Made by a program: the position numbers and the translations under genes. From CBDDKZ01 sp965230415 (GTDB lineage: Bacteria > Bacteroidota > Bacteroidia > Cytophagales > JAAEPT01), in NCBI GenBank assembly GCA_965230415.1, contig CBDDKZ010000005.1, positions 1,550,001 through 1,614,000 on the forward strand: a stretch of 64,000 nucleotides of DNA. The letters run 5' to 3'. The notes beneath the pieces are model-generated. The model saw only the letters and a list, made by a program, of their open reading frames with translations. It was not told the DNA's origin and made no database searches. Shown one piece after another: positions 18,451 through 27,581 of the stretch (position 1 is the first letter of the stretch; each line of letters starts with the position of its first letter).

Positions 18451-19109
18451 TATTGAATATATGCTTTCATTCTATTCCGGAAGACTATAAATTACAGGGG
18501 CTGCCTTCTTTTAAAACTGTGCAAATTGGCAGAAAGTCAGCCCCTATCCCTTGCGGGTGCGGGTGAGTTAAAGCTTTATCCTTGAATAAGCTCTAAAATT
18601 ATTTGATCTGTTAGAGAGAAATGGTATTGTTTTACTATACTCAAAATTAGCAATCATTTGAGCAGTTATTTAACACAAATAGAGGTAATAACAGCACAAA
18701 TCTTGGATCGCATCTCTATCCATTGAATAATCACTGCTACATAAGGATCAGAAAAAGTGCTCCTTTTTTGCATTAAAAAATAAGTGAATATTTTAAGTGA
18801 ATTACTTAATTTTTAAAATCCTCACAAGACTATAAGCGAATTTTACGAAATTTTCTATGATGTACTATTATATAGGTACCTGAAGAAAAAAAGCGGTTTT
18901 TATAAATGCTTTATAGCGCAGATTGCACATTTTCGTCGGCATAATTCCTTATTTGGCAGAGTTATATGGAAACAACCTGCTTTAAAACTACTCCGTTATT
19001 TATTGTAAGTCTTTTTGACTTATTCGAAACCTTGGTAAGGTTCAAAATCAAGCTAATGGTCTCGAATTAATAAACCAGCGAAATAAGTTAATAAACCAAT
19101 CTACCACTT
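18451..19109. other. 659-bp intergenic region before the chemoreceptor gene
   Basis: No gene is visible. AGGGGCTG (18496-18503) and CAGCCCCT (18538-18545) form an 8-bp stem with an inner CTGCC/GGCAG pairing, possibly the end of the upstream transcript. Near the chemoreceptor start the 11-base sequence TTAATAAACCA occurs twice (19067-19077 and 19088-19098), 21 bases apart. The rest is AT-rich. Confidence 0.5.
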
Positions 19110-20975
19110 ATGAATAAACTGACATTCAGAAATAAATTGTTGTTGATACTCATCGCTCCACTAATAGGCTTACTCTATTTTTCTGTTAGAGAAGTCATCG
19201 AAAAAAGGGAGATTTCATCAGATATGACACAAAATTCACGCGTTATTGGCATGTGTTCCAAAATGTCCAATTTAATTCATTGTATCCAAAAAGAACGAGG
19301 TGCCACGGCTATATTTTTGGGAAGTCAAGGAAACAAATTTAATAAAGAACTCCAGCTTTTTCGTCAGAATACTAACAAGTCGTTAAATGATTTGGAACTA
19401 TACTTAACTGATTTAGATGAGAAGCGTATGGAGCTTGCAATTTTAGAAAAATTAGATGCGACAAAACAAAAATTACACCTATTAGACAAAAAACGAATGT
19501 CCATTGATGCAATGGATATGAAACTCAATCAAGCACTCAATTATTATACAAGTATGAATAGTTGTATGATCGAAATTGTTAATCTGGTTACCATCAACAG
19601 CGATGTGGCAGCAGTAATTAAAACAACGGGGGCCTATTATTACTTCTTACAATCGAAGGAACGAGCCGGTATTGAACGAGCCATATTTAGCAATGCATTT
19701 ACCAGAGATACGCTTACAAACGCTCAACTTGAGAAAGCAATTCGACTGGTGTCTACACAAGATTTGTTTGCTGAACAGTTTATAAGACTCGCGACAGACA
19801 GTTTAGAACAAAGTTATAAGGAAATTTTAAAAGCAACATGCGTAAAGGAAACTGCCGCCATGCGAAGCACCTTGTTTGAAAAAGGAACATTGGGTTCTTT
19901 TGGTATAGACCCGGCAAATTGGTTTCAAAAACAAACTGAAAAAATCAATTTACTCAAACAACTGGAAGATCAAATATCAGCGGAGCTATTGTCCCTATGT
20001 AATCATATGGAAGCACAAAGTAACATGGAATGGATATTAACTTTAACGATAGCTTTTGTTGTGTTTATAGTAGCCATGACACTCGGCTATTACTTTTCCA
20101 AAAACATACTACAGGATATTGGCGGAGAGCCGAGAGATGTTATGGCATTGACTGCTAGAATCTCAAAAGGGGAACTAAATATGGTAATTGATACCAACGA
20201 AAATGCTACGGGAATCTATGCAGAACTCCTAAAAATGACAGCCAAATTGAAGAGTCTGATAAGTGTAGTTACCAATTCGTCAGTACACGTAGCCGCTGCC
20301 AGTAACGAACTGAGCACAACGGCTATGCAAATGTCACAAGGGGCCAGTGAACAAGCCAGTTCAGCTGAAGAAGTATCGGCTGCTATGGAGGAGATGGTAG
20401 CGACGATACTGCAAAACATGGAAAATGCCCTTAAAACAGAAGCAATTACGCAGACCGCCGCGGCAGAAATAGTGGAGAGTAATTCAGCGGTAAACGAAAC
20501 TGTAAATTCCATGCAAATGATTAACGATCGTATTTCAATGATAGGTGAAATTGTACATCAGACTAATTTACTAGCGCTTAATGCTTCGGTAGAAGCGGCA
20601 AGAGCAGGAGAACACGGAGCAGGATTTTCTGTTGTCGCCAACGAAGTAAAGAAGCTTGCCGAACGAAGCCGAAATGCTGCGACTGAAATTAATGATGTCT
20701 CCAGCTCTTGTGTCGAACAGGCAGAAATATCCGGTCGATTATTAAATGAACTTACTCCAAGAATTCGGGAAGCGTTTGAAATGCTTAAAGAGATTTCATT
20801 GACGAGCAAGGAACAAAACAACGGTGCTGACCAAGTTAATATAGCCATGCAAGAGCTCAACAAGATCGTACAGCAAAATGCAGCCGCAGCAGAAGAACTT
20901 GCCAGTAACTCCACTGAGCTAAGTCATCATGCCGATAAGCTTAAATCGACAGTCGCCTACTTCAAAGTTGCTTGA
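19110..20975 (+). CDS. Methyl-accepting chemotaxis protein with NIT-type sensor region
   Basis: A 621-residue transmembrane chemoreceptor. One membrane helix lies at about residues 8-25 and a second at about 305-328 (WILTLTIAFVVFIVAMTLGYYF). The helical periplasmic region between them contains CIQKERGATAIFLGS and YYYFLQSKERAGIERA, matching the nitrate/nitrite-sensing NIT domain pattern (two four-helix bundles). A HAMP-like segment follows (ISKGELNMVIDTN), then the signalling domain with the hairpin tip QTNLLALNASVEAARAGEHG at about residues 482-501. No CheR-binding pentapeptide ends the protein, and no che genes are nearby. Ligand identity is inference from the domain type only. Confidence 0.92.
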   Translation: MNKLTFRNKLLLILIAPLIGLLYFSVREVIEKREISSDMTQNSRVIGMCSKMSNLIHCIQKERGATAIFLGSQGNKFNKELQLFRQNTNKSLNDLELYLTDLDEKRMELAILEKLDATKQKLHLLDKKRMSIDAMDMKLNQALNYYTSMNSCMIEIVNLVTINSDVAAVIKTTGAYYYFLQSKERAGIERAIFSNAFTRDTLTNAQLEKAIRLVSTQDLFAEQFIRLATDSLEQSYKEILKATCVKETAAMRSTLFEKGTLGSFGIDPANWFQKQTEKINLLKQLEDQISAELLSLCNHMEAQSNMEWILTLTIAFVVFIVAMTLGYYFSKNILQDIGGEPRDVMALTARISKGELNMVIDTNENATGIYAELLKMTAKLKSLISVVTNSSVHVAAASNELSTTAMQMSQGASEQASSAEEVSAAMEEMVATILQNMENALKTEAITQTAAAEIVESNSAVNETVNSMQMINDRISMIGEIVHQTNLLALNASVEAARAGEHGAGFSVVANEVKKLAERSRNAATEINDVSSSCVEQAEISGRLLNELTPRIREAFEMLKEISLTSKEQNNGADQVNIAMQELNKIVQQNAAAAEELASNSTELSHHADKLKSTVAYFKVA

Positions 20976-21299
20976 TAGGAACAATCGCGATGATGTTTTA
21001 TACTACCAAACGATTCGTTTCGAGCAATTATATGTAATTGTACCTCCTTGTAACTTTTATGAATTCCTTCTAATAGAGTCGATGATTACAGTACGTCCGA
21101 CCCTGCTCTAGAATTGTGTTGTGGTACACGATATTTCAGAAAAACAATAAAAATACCATCATATCGTCTCAAAAGAATACCTCGCTCTGTGTTATTGCTT
21201 TATCATATATAGTTATAACTTCAGGGCATAGAAAGCGTATCGGATAAATAAATAAATAATGCAGTACATCTTATTCCAACAGCACTAAATCAAATTAAG
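20976..21299. other. 324-bp intergenic region before the cyclase gene
   Basis: AT-rich with no gene. A short tandem ATAA run occurs about 30-45 bases before the cyclase start. I see no convincing terminator for the chemoreceptor gene and no consensus promoter. Confidence 0.4.
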
Positions 21300-22526
21300 A
21301 TGAAGGATCAGTCGCTTAATGTAAACCCTGCAGAAAAAAGGCAAAACAATCGTTTCTATAAATTGACGAATGGTGCGTATTGGGTTGGGTTTATCACACA
21401 TGGCTCGGCCATTCCGTTATTTTGGTTAATTGATGTGCCGGAATTAATGTGGATCAATATCGTTTTCAGTTTACCCATGTTTGGGGCCGCGCTTTTATTA
21501 AACAGACGGGGTCATTATAACCTGGCCTTCATCCTGGCATTTTTAGAATTGTTATCGCATCAAATAGCCTCTTGCTATTATTTAGGCTGGAACATGGGAG
21601 CACATTACTGGCTTATTTATCTGGCAGGACTCTGTTTCTTCAATGCAAACTGGAAGAGTTATATTCAATTCGGGCTCTTAAGCATAATTATTGGTTGTTA
21701 TGCATTGTTATTCATGTATACACAAGAACCTATCTATTCATCTATAGACAAGTATATGTTACTTACCAATCTTTCCAATGGTTTGACAGTTATTTTTATG
21801 ATCTCAATTCTGATCAATTATTACTCGAAGTCGACAAATAGAGCCGAAAAGCAACTGATTAAGGAACAAGAGAATACGAAGAAGATGTCTGACAAGATAG
21901 AATCGCTATTAAGTCAGCAGGTATCTCAGGAAATTGCGCAAGAAATGATTTTCTGCGAAAAGGAGTTAATAGCGCGTCGCTATGAAGCGACCATCATGTT
22001 TATGGATATTCGTGATTTCACTGTTTTTGCAGACTCACGAGAGCCCGAAGAAGTGTCTCAATTTCAAAATAAAGTTTTTAGTGCATTGATTGAGATTGTT
22101 GGTGCTAATAGTGGTGTCGTGCTCCAACTCCTTGGTGACGGTATAATGGCTGTTTTCGGGGCTCCAAAAGAAGATAGCGATCACGCTAAAAATGCCGTGA
22201 AAGCAGGTTATGAGATGCTTGAAAAAATTCAAAAAATGGGTGATTCCAAACTCATACCTCAAATACGTCTTGGTATTGGCTTAAACTCGGGACAAGTGGT
22301 GGCCGGAAACATTGGAAACGAGCAAAGGAGATCCTATTCTTTAACAGGTAAGAATGTGATCATTGCCGCCCGGATAGAGCCTTTGAATAAAAAATATGCA
22401 AGTCAGTTTTTAATCTCAGAATCTGTATATGTACATTCTAAAGATGTGATCAAAGAATCTCAGGATCTTGGTCTCTTGCCTATGAAAGGAATAGAACAAC
22501 CTGTGAGAGTCTATAAACTGGTTTAA
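21300..22526 (+). CDS. Membrane-anchored class III nucleotide cyclase, atypical active site
   Basis: A 408-residue protein with about six membrane helices in the first 180 residues, a short coiled linker, and a C-terminal class III adenylate/guanylate cyclase domain (about residues 225-408). The two metal-binding aspartates are present: Asp236 in FMDIRDFT and Asp280 in LGDGIMAVFGAP. However, the lysine usually found four residues before Asp280 (KFIGD) is Gln276, and the asparagine of the usual GDTVNLAARLE is Ile354 in GKNVIIAARIE, while the following Arg358 is kept. The protein may therefore use a different nucleotide, be weak, or act as a sensor or partner subunit. It lies downstream of a chemoreceptor, in the same direction. 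Confidence 0.88.
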   Translation: MKDQSLNVNPAEKRQNNRFYKLTNGAYWVGFITHGSAIPLFWLIDVPELMWINIVFSLPMFGAALLLNRRGHYNLAFILAFLELLSHQIASCYYLGWNMGAHYWLIYLAGLCFFNANWKSYIQFGLLSIIIGCYALLFMYTQEPIYSSIDKYMLLTNLSNGLTVIFMISILINYYSKSTNRAEKQLIKEQENTKKMSDKIESLLSQQVSQEIAQEMIFCEKELIARRYEATIMFMDIRDFTVFADSREPEEVSQFQNKVFSALIEIVGANSGVVLQLLGDGIMAVFGAPKEDSDHAKNAVKAGYEMLEKIQKMGDSKLIPQIRLGIGLNSGQVVAGNIGNEQRRSYSLTGKNVIIAARIEPLNKKYASQFLISESVYVHSKDVIKESQDLGLLPMKGIEQPVRVYKLV

Positions 22527-22577
22527 GAACCTCGTCGTGGAGGAAGAATACACACACTCTACCTGAACCAGCTACTA

Positions 22578-25500
22578 TCAGAGGCCCGTAATTACAAAGG
22601 AGGCCCAAAGCACCGGCGCTTCATATTTTTTTCGGATAAACAGCTGCGCTTCTCTAAATGCTTTATGTATTTCCAGTTTTTCTAAAAGCCAAAGTTTGTA
22701 AAATTTAGTCATTAGTTCCTGCGTGACCTTATCATCTACTTTCCATTTTGACATGATTACCCTACGTGCACCGGCAATTTGCATGGCACGTTGCAAACCA
22801 TAAATACCTTCACCGCTTTCCACCTTGCCAAGTCCACTTTCGCAAGCCGATAAAACAACGAGCAGTGTCCCGTCGAGGTTGAGGCTCATAGCTTCCAACG
22901 CCGTTAATTCCCCGTCTGTATTTACATCTATCTTATCACCTGTGCCAGCCAAAAGTAATGCCGAATGTAACATTTGGCGCCCCACATTCATTGACACATA
23001 TTCAGACATCATCTGGTCGTGGGTATATTTCGAATTCACCGTATTAAATTTACCATGTGTTGCACAGATCAAAACGGAGGGGTTTTGAACATTACGTAGA
23101 TTCGTTTCCGTAGCTTGTTCCCCTAAAAACAATTTCGTAGCTACACCAGCGGTTTCCAGGATTTCAGCTGCTGCCTCCACTTCCGTTCTTGTTCCTGGCA
23201 GGGGGAGCAGGGTCTCAACCCCAATTCGGGCATAAAAGTCTGGGTCTCCAAACAGCTGTGCAGATACAGGTTCTGGATCTTTTTCAACTTTTTGCAGCAA
23301 TTCACTCATTCCGGAAACCAGATTTAGCTGAAGTTTATCAATAACATAACTAGCGTCTTTAACACTGTACAGACTGTTAATATTAATAAGGTGATATGCT
23401 TTATCTACACTAATATAAACTTTAGATATATCCTGTAAGTATTCGGCTATAGGCTCCCAATAAACTTCGTATGAGGATTTATCCTGAATCCTGTTTTCGA
23501 TAAAATTATGATAGCGGGAAAGGTATTTACCTTCCATTTCTTTCCCGCTATGCAAGACAAGCAACTCGGGATGTTCGCCGGTTTCCGGTTTTACTATATA
23601 AACCAAATAACACACAGAGTCTTTGGCGATATCGCTCAGGGGGTACAGGTCTAATCGCACCATTTCAATTGCCGCTTCACCCTGATTAAGATTATCTCGT
23701 ACATCCTGCCAATGGTATTTCTCACCAACTATAGCAGTTTTGACAGTGGTATTAGCAGCCATTTTACGCTCCAGTTCAGCAATCTCCTCTTCCAATGATT
23801 CCACCTTTGTTAGTTCCGGACGCTGTTCTTTGGGCATCTGGTAAATGCCGGCAAGGTAATTATGCTTTTTCTTCCACTCGACAAAAATTTCTTCGAGTTG
23901 CTTATTATTACCAGTACCAATTTTTTGACGCATATCCTGAGCCGCTTTTAACAACAAACCTTTGGTGTTAATGCGCAAATCGAAGCCCTTGGCGATAATC
24001 TCCGGATGCTCTTGGTAATTTTTTAGTATAAAATAGTGGAAGTATGAAAAGTCTGTTTTGATTTTGTTAAAAACAGCCACTTTTTCGTTTTCAGACAAAC
24101 CTGCAAATAGGTAATTAATCTGATCGTAGTAGGAGCCGATTGCTTGGTTGAAATAATAATTCGCCTGGTCAAAATGGCCCATAGCGTCGTATGTGTTAAC
24201 TAAATTTGTACAGATATTAGCGTAAGCACTATGTTCTTGCCCCCAATTGGCTACGATAATGTCTAATGCTTTAAGATTCCAGTTTATGGACTTTTCGTAG
24301 TCTTTTGTCTTGAAGTACAGGCTTGCCAAATTTGAACAAAGGCTCGCGTATTTTGGATGATTTTCACCAAATTTTGCCTTGAAATTGGCGTTTGCCTCCA
24401 ATAAGTACTTCTTCGATTTGTGGTACTTGCCCATTTCAATATAAAGCGCTCCCAAGTCCTGGCAAACAACAATAGAACCGGAGTGATTTTTCCCCAATAG
24501 CTTTCTTTTGATAGTGAGCGCTTCAATATATAACGATTCACTCTTTTCAAATTGGTGCAACTCAAAATAAACGTCGGCAATATTTAGGCACGCACTGGCG
24601 TAACTAAGATTTTCTGTGCCATATACCTGCTCCCAAATAGATTTGGATTCACGAAATAAGTCCAGCGCTCGTAAAGGAAACCCCAGGTGTTCGTAGGTAG
24701 TAGCCAGATTATTGCAGGCACGTGCGTAATCGGGATGCCGATCGCCGAGGTGTTGTTTATAAATTTGTTTCCCTTCGAGCTGCAATTGTTCAGCTTCCAA
24801 AAACGCATTATTTTGCTGATAAATACCTGCCAGATTTATACAAACAGCGGCATAATCAACATGGTTTTTGTTTATACTTCCCCATATTTCTTTGGCCTCC
24901 AGATAATATTGTTCGGCTTTGTCCAGCTCACCTTTAAGGTCAAAAAGATAGGCCAGGTTGTTTGATGATCTCGCAAATTCTTCATGTTTGGTGCCATAAA
25001 TCTGCTTCACGATAGACCTGGCAGTCTGGTAATGCTCCTGAGCCTCTTGCAGACGATCCATTTCTATATAAAGCCCCGCCATATTATTCTTTGAAATGGC
25101 ATATTGAAAGTGTTTAGGACCGTAAACGACTTCACAAGCCTCTTTGGCTTGCATAAAATAGCGCTCTGCCAAATCGAAATGCCCCAATCGCTTATGCATT
25201 GAACCCAGGTTATTACAAACCAGCACAAAATGATTGCTTTTTTTGCGGTGGTTTTTCTCCAGTGCCTTTCTCGCCAGCTCATAATTGATTAATGCAAGGC
25301 TGTCTTTAAGTAAAGACTCGTAAACGAATGCCAGATTTATGCATGTTTCCGCATAAATGAGTTCCTTTCGTAACTGAGCGGTTGTTGACTTTTTTATCTC
25401 TTCATAAGCAACAGCAGCGTTTTCATAATCTTGCATGAGCTCATAGAGGAATGCAAGATTATGAAAATTTCTCAGGTATTTAAGGTGTGTATTTCCGTAG

Positions 25501-25844
25501 ATACCAGCATAAATAGTATTCACATTTATAAACGCCTGTTTTGCTTTGTGATACTGCGCTGTATTCTGATAGAAAAAGGCCAAGTTGGATTCTAAAAGTG
25601 CATAGTTTGTGTCCTGAGTCCCATAAACAAGAGCGGCATAAGGTAAGGCCTTTTCATAGAAATAAATGGTATTGCTATAATCTTTGGCCTGATAAGCATG
25701 AAATGCTTCTGTTAGGAGACTGTCTAGTTGCTTCGAATTAAATTGTTCGTTTTGTGCTTGTACTGACAAACAAGAAAGCAAACTGAAAAAAAGGAAATTT
25801 AAGAAGTCTTTGAGCAATTTTCTTGGCATAATTCCAAACTTCAT
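22578..25844 (-). CDS. Exported TPR-CHAT (caspase-fold) protein
   Basis: A 1088-residue protein beginning with a signal peptide (hydrophobic core FLNFLFFSLLSCLSVQAQ; a second Met at residue 6 is an alternative start), so it should work outside the cytoplasm. About residues 40-600 are tetratricopeptide repeats of 42 residues with recurring ACxNLAxxY units, of the kinesin-light-chain type. The C-terminal third is a CHAT domain, a clan CD cysteine-peptidase fold: the catalytic pair is His930 in CATHGKF and Cys1001 in LSACESGLG. Between them DVNTDGELTALE reads like a full EF-hand calcium loop, partly overlapping the ordinary CHAT motif DGxLTAxE. It is a lone gene; substrate and trigger are unknown. 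Confidence 0.92.
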   Translation of the reverse strand: MKFGIMPRKLLKDFLNFLFFSLLSCLSVQAQNEQFNSKQLDSLLTEAFHAYQAKDYSNTIYFYEKALPYAALVYGTQDTNYALLESNLAFFYQNTAQYHKAKQAFINVNTIYAGIYGNTHLKYLRNFHNLAFLYELMQDYENAAVAYEEIKKSTTAQLRKELIYAETCINLAFVYESLLKDSLALINYELARKALEKNHRKKSNHFVLVCNNLGSMHKRLGHFDLAERYFMQAKEACEVVYGPKHFQYAISKNNMAGLYIEMDRLQEAQEHYQTARSIVKQIYGTKHEEFARSSNNLAYLFDLKGELDKAEQYYLEAKEIWGSINKNHVDYAAVCINLAGIYQQNNAFLEAEQLQLEGKQIYKQHLGDRHPDYARACNNLATTYEHLGFPLRALDLFRESKSIWEQVYGTENLSYASACLNIADVYFELHQFEKSESLYIEALTIKRKLLGKNHSGSIVVCQDLGALYIEMGKYHKSKKYLLEANANFKAKFGENHPKYASLCSNLASLYFKTKDYEKSINWNLKALDIIVANWGQEHSAYANICTNLVNTYDAMGHFDQANYYFNQAIGSYYDQINYLFAGLSENEKVAVFNKIKTDFSYFHYFILKNYQEHPEIIAKGFDLRINTKGLLLKAAQDMRQKIGTGNNKQLEEIFVEWKKKHNYLAGIYQMPKEQRPELTKVESLEEEIAELERKMAANTTVKTAIVGEKYHWQDVRDNLNQGEAAIEMVRLDLYPLSDIAKDSVCYLVYIVKPETGEHPELLVLHSGKEMEGKYLSRYHNFIENRIQDKSSYEVYWEPIAEYLQDISKVYISVDKAYHLININSLYSVKDASYVIDKLQLNLVSGMSELLQKVEKDPEPVSAQLFGDPDFYARIGVETLLPLPGTRTEVEAAAEILETAGVATKLFLGEQATETNLRNVQNPSVLICATHGKFNTVNSKYTHDQMMSEYVSMNVGRQMLHSALLLAGTGDKIDVNTDGELTALEAMSLNLDGTLLVVLSACESGLGKVESGEGIYGLQRAMQIAGARRVIMSKWKVDDKVTQELMTKFYKLWLLEKLEIHKAFREAQLFIRKKYEAPVLWASFVITGL

Positions 25845-25916
25845 ACCAGATTAATAATACGCTCTCATAATATGGATAGAATTTCAAAAAATCCAGATTT
25901 GAAAGAAGTATTTAGA

Positions 25917-25949
25917 GGTAGAGGAGGTAAACGCCTCGTCCAGGTACAC
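25917..25949 (+). repeat. Copy 2 of a dispersed 33-bp element
   Basis: It matches 26 of 33 positions of the stretch at 17654-17686, in the same orientation and likewise upstream of a rightward gene. It can form a short GAGG/CCTC hairpin. Confidence 0.4.
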
Positions 25950-25988
25950 AGCAGTATAACGTTTATTCGCTTTTTGACTAGAATAATT

Positions 25989-26038
25989 AGTTGCCCGCAA
26001 ATATCGGGGGAGATTTCCCGACTTTCTATTGGGCAACT
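25989..26038 (+). promoter_or_regulatory. Nested stem-loop in the leader of the lipoprotein gene
   Basis: AGTTGCCC (25989-25996) pairs with GGGCAACT (26031-26038) over 8 bp, and inside it TCGGG pairs with CCCGA (26004-26021). A T-rich stretch follows. With no gene upstream on this strand, it may be a leader structure or the end of a short untranslated transcript; it ends 32 bases before the lipoprotein start. Confidence 0.5.
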
Positions 26039-26070
26039 TGTTTTAGACTTTTTACCCAAAATTAATTGTC

Positions 26071-26505
26071 ATGAAGAATTTTATTGTAAACATTAGCGCA
26101 ATCACCATTATACTTTTGACGGTCTCTTGCAAAAAAGAAGACAGTCCAGAGCCAAGTACAATATCATACGAAGAACTATTGGTAAACGAATGGATACCAG
26201 TAAAACAAATATATAAATTGTATGAGAACGATGTTTTAGTTCATGAACACTCTTATGATGAGTTTATTGATAAATCTAATGTAATCATAAAAGAAGATGG
26301 AACCTATGAAGATGATTGGACACAAGGAACGTGGGAACTTGATGATAATAACATTATATTCCATAATGAATATAACTTAAACGGACATGGTAGCGAAATC
26401 ATTTTGTTAAATAAAAAGTTCCTTGCGATTCAACTTAAAATAGTAACGACAAGTAAACATTTCACGCGTGTTGCTGTACATCAGACATACTTTAAAAAGA
26501 AATAG
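26071..26505 (+). CDS. Small lipocalin-like lipoprotein
   Basis: A 144-residue lipoprotein with a signal peptide ending in the lipobox LTVSC (Cys20). The body has the pattern of small Bacteroidota lipocalin-like domain proteins: LLVNEWIPVKQIY near the start, then IIKEDGTYEDDWTQGTWEL and repeated beta strands. It resembles the lipoprotein at 48150-48593 in layout (NEW motif, DGT, GTWE), which suggests the same fold family. Function is unknown. It has its own leader hairpin and a probable terminator. Confidence 0.75.
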   Translation: MKNFIVNISAITIILLTVSCKKEDSPEPSTISYEELLVNEWIPVKQIYKLYENDVLVHEHSYDEFIDKSNVIIKEDGTYEDDWTQGTWELDDNNIIFHNEYNLNGHGSEIILLNKKFLAIQLKIVTTSKHFTRVAVHQTYFKKK

Positions 26506-26995
26506 TATTTTTTAAAGGGGGCTATTTTAAAGCAGTTCCCTTTTACTTTATATTTCTGGATTTCTCTGCTGTGCGTACATCGATTTAGATGGGTAAGTAT
26601 CCGTTCCTAAAAAGTTACCCGTTTTTATACATACAACGAAATATGGCGCAGATAAGTAAGCAAATTCAAAGGCGGAGAAATAATGAAAACGAAACATCTG
26701 TACACCAATTATGGAAAGGTTATGTACAATCCTGCACAAAATGAGTTGCATTTAATCATCAAAACACACTGATTATAAGAAAGTTAACCTACAGTCATAA
26801 CTCACGTATAATTGTACTTGTTATAGCACTGATTAATTTAGCAGAAAATAAATCAGAATGTTTTATTGTCATTGAAAATTAATTAGTTTACGGTACAAAA
26901 CTGAACTATTATTAAGCTTTTTAGCTGGTAATTTAATTAAGGGAGTAAGCCGAAAATCCTTTCTAAGAGTAGGCACAACTTAACTTTTAACTAAA
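26506..26995. other. 490-bp intergenic region
   Basis: Just after the lipoprotein stop, AAAGGG (26514-26519) pairs with CCCTTT (26538-26543) and is followed by a T-rich run, a likely terminator for that gene. Short open frames on both strands in the rest have no recognisable content. The part before 26996 is AT-rich leader of the TM2 gene without a clear promoter box. Confidence 0.45.
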
Positions 26996-27208
26996 ATGAC
27001 TGAAGAAAAACCGGCACAATCCAAAATCACTATGATTCTTATTTGTTGGTTCATAGGACCACTAGGAATTCACCGTTTAATGATGGGCTACTCAAACTGG
27101 TGGTTACAGTTAATCACAGCAGGTGGTTGTGGAATCTGGTCTTTAATTGACCTTATTCGTATCATTACCGGCAGCATGAAAATGGCCGACGGAAGAGATT
27201 TAGTATAA
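26996..27208 (+). CDS. TM2 domain membrane protein
   Basis: A 70-residue protein consisting almost only of a TM2 domain: two membrane helices joined by a short turn, with the family signature FIGPLGIHRLMMGY and the Gly-rich ITAGGCGIWSLIDLIRII. TM2 proteins are widespread small membrane proteins of unclear function. A hairpin terminator follows 13 bases after the stop, and a second TM2 gene lies directly downstream. Confidence 0.88.
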   Translation: MTEEKPAQSKITMILICWFIGPLGIHRLMMGYSNWWLQLITAGGCGIWSLIDLIRIITGSMKMADGRDLV

Positions 27209-27220
27209 TGCATTATTAAT

Positions 27221-27255
27221 ATATTGGGGACGATAGTTATATTGTTCCCCAATAT
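27221..27255 (+). terminator. Terminator between the two TM2 genes
   Basis: ATATTGGGGA and TCCCCAATAT form a perfect 10-bp stem with a 15-base loop, followed by TCTTATTT. It ends 11 bases before the next start codon, so it could also modulate the downstream gene. Confidence 0.75.
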
Positions 27256-27266
27256 TCTTATTTGAT

Positions 27267-27581
27267 ATGAAAGACGAAGACCAAAAATTTTGCCAGGAAT
27301 GTGGTGAATTAATCAACAAAAAGGCGGTAATATGCCCTCATTGCGGCGTTAGACAAGCAGGCGATCAGGAAACCGATAACAAGTGGCTTGTCACTTTGTT
27401 ATTATGCTGGTTTCTTGGCGTATTTGGCGTTCATCGCTTTTACACAGGTCACATTGCCATTGGAATCATTCAATTAATTACCGGCGGAGGTTGTGGTGTT
27501 TGGGCACTAGTTGACCTCATTCTTATTATCGTAGGTAGCTATAAGGACGCTGATGGAAACCCAATCAAAAACAACTTATAA
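27267..27581 (+). CDS. TM2 domain protein with N-terminal zinc ribbon
   Basis: A 104-residue protein. Residues of about 6-32 form a zinc ribbon with two CxxC pairs (FCQECGE and ICPHCGV). The rest is a TM2 domain with LGVFGVHRFYTGH and the Gly-rich ITGGGCGVWALVDLILII. It is paralogous to the preceding 70-residue protein in its membrane part. The next gene may start inside its last codons, so the two are probably translated together. Molecular function is unknown. Confidence 0.88.
   Translation: MKDEDQKFCQECGELINKKAVICPHCGVRQAGDQETDNKWLVTLLLCWFLGVFGVHRFYTGHIAIGIIQLITGGGCGVWALVDLILIIVGSYKDADGNPIKNNL

Noticed and set aside
26548..26751. A 67-residue minus-strand frame in the 490-bp intergenic region.
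   Set aside because: No recognisable content, no ribosome-binding or promoter signal, and weak open frames exist on both strands there.
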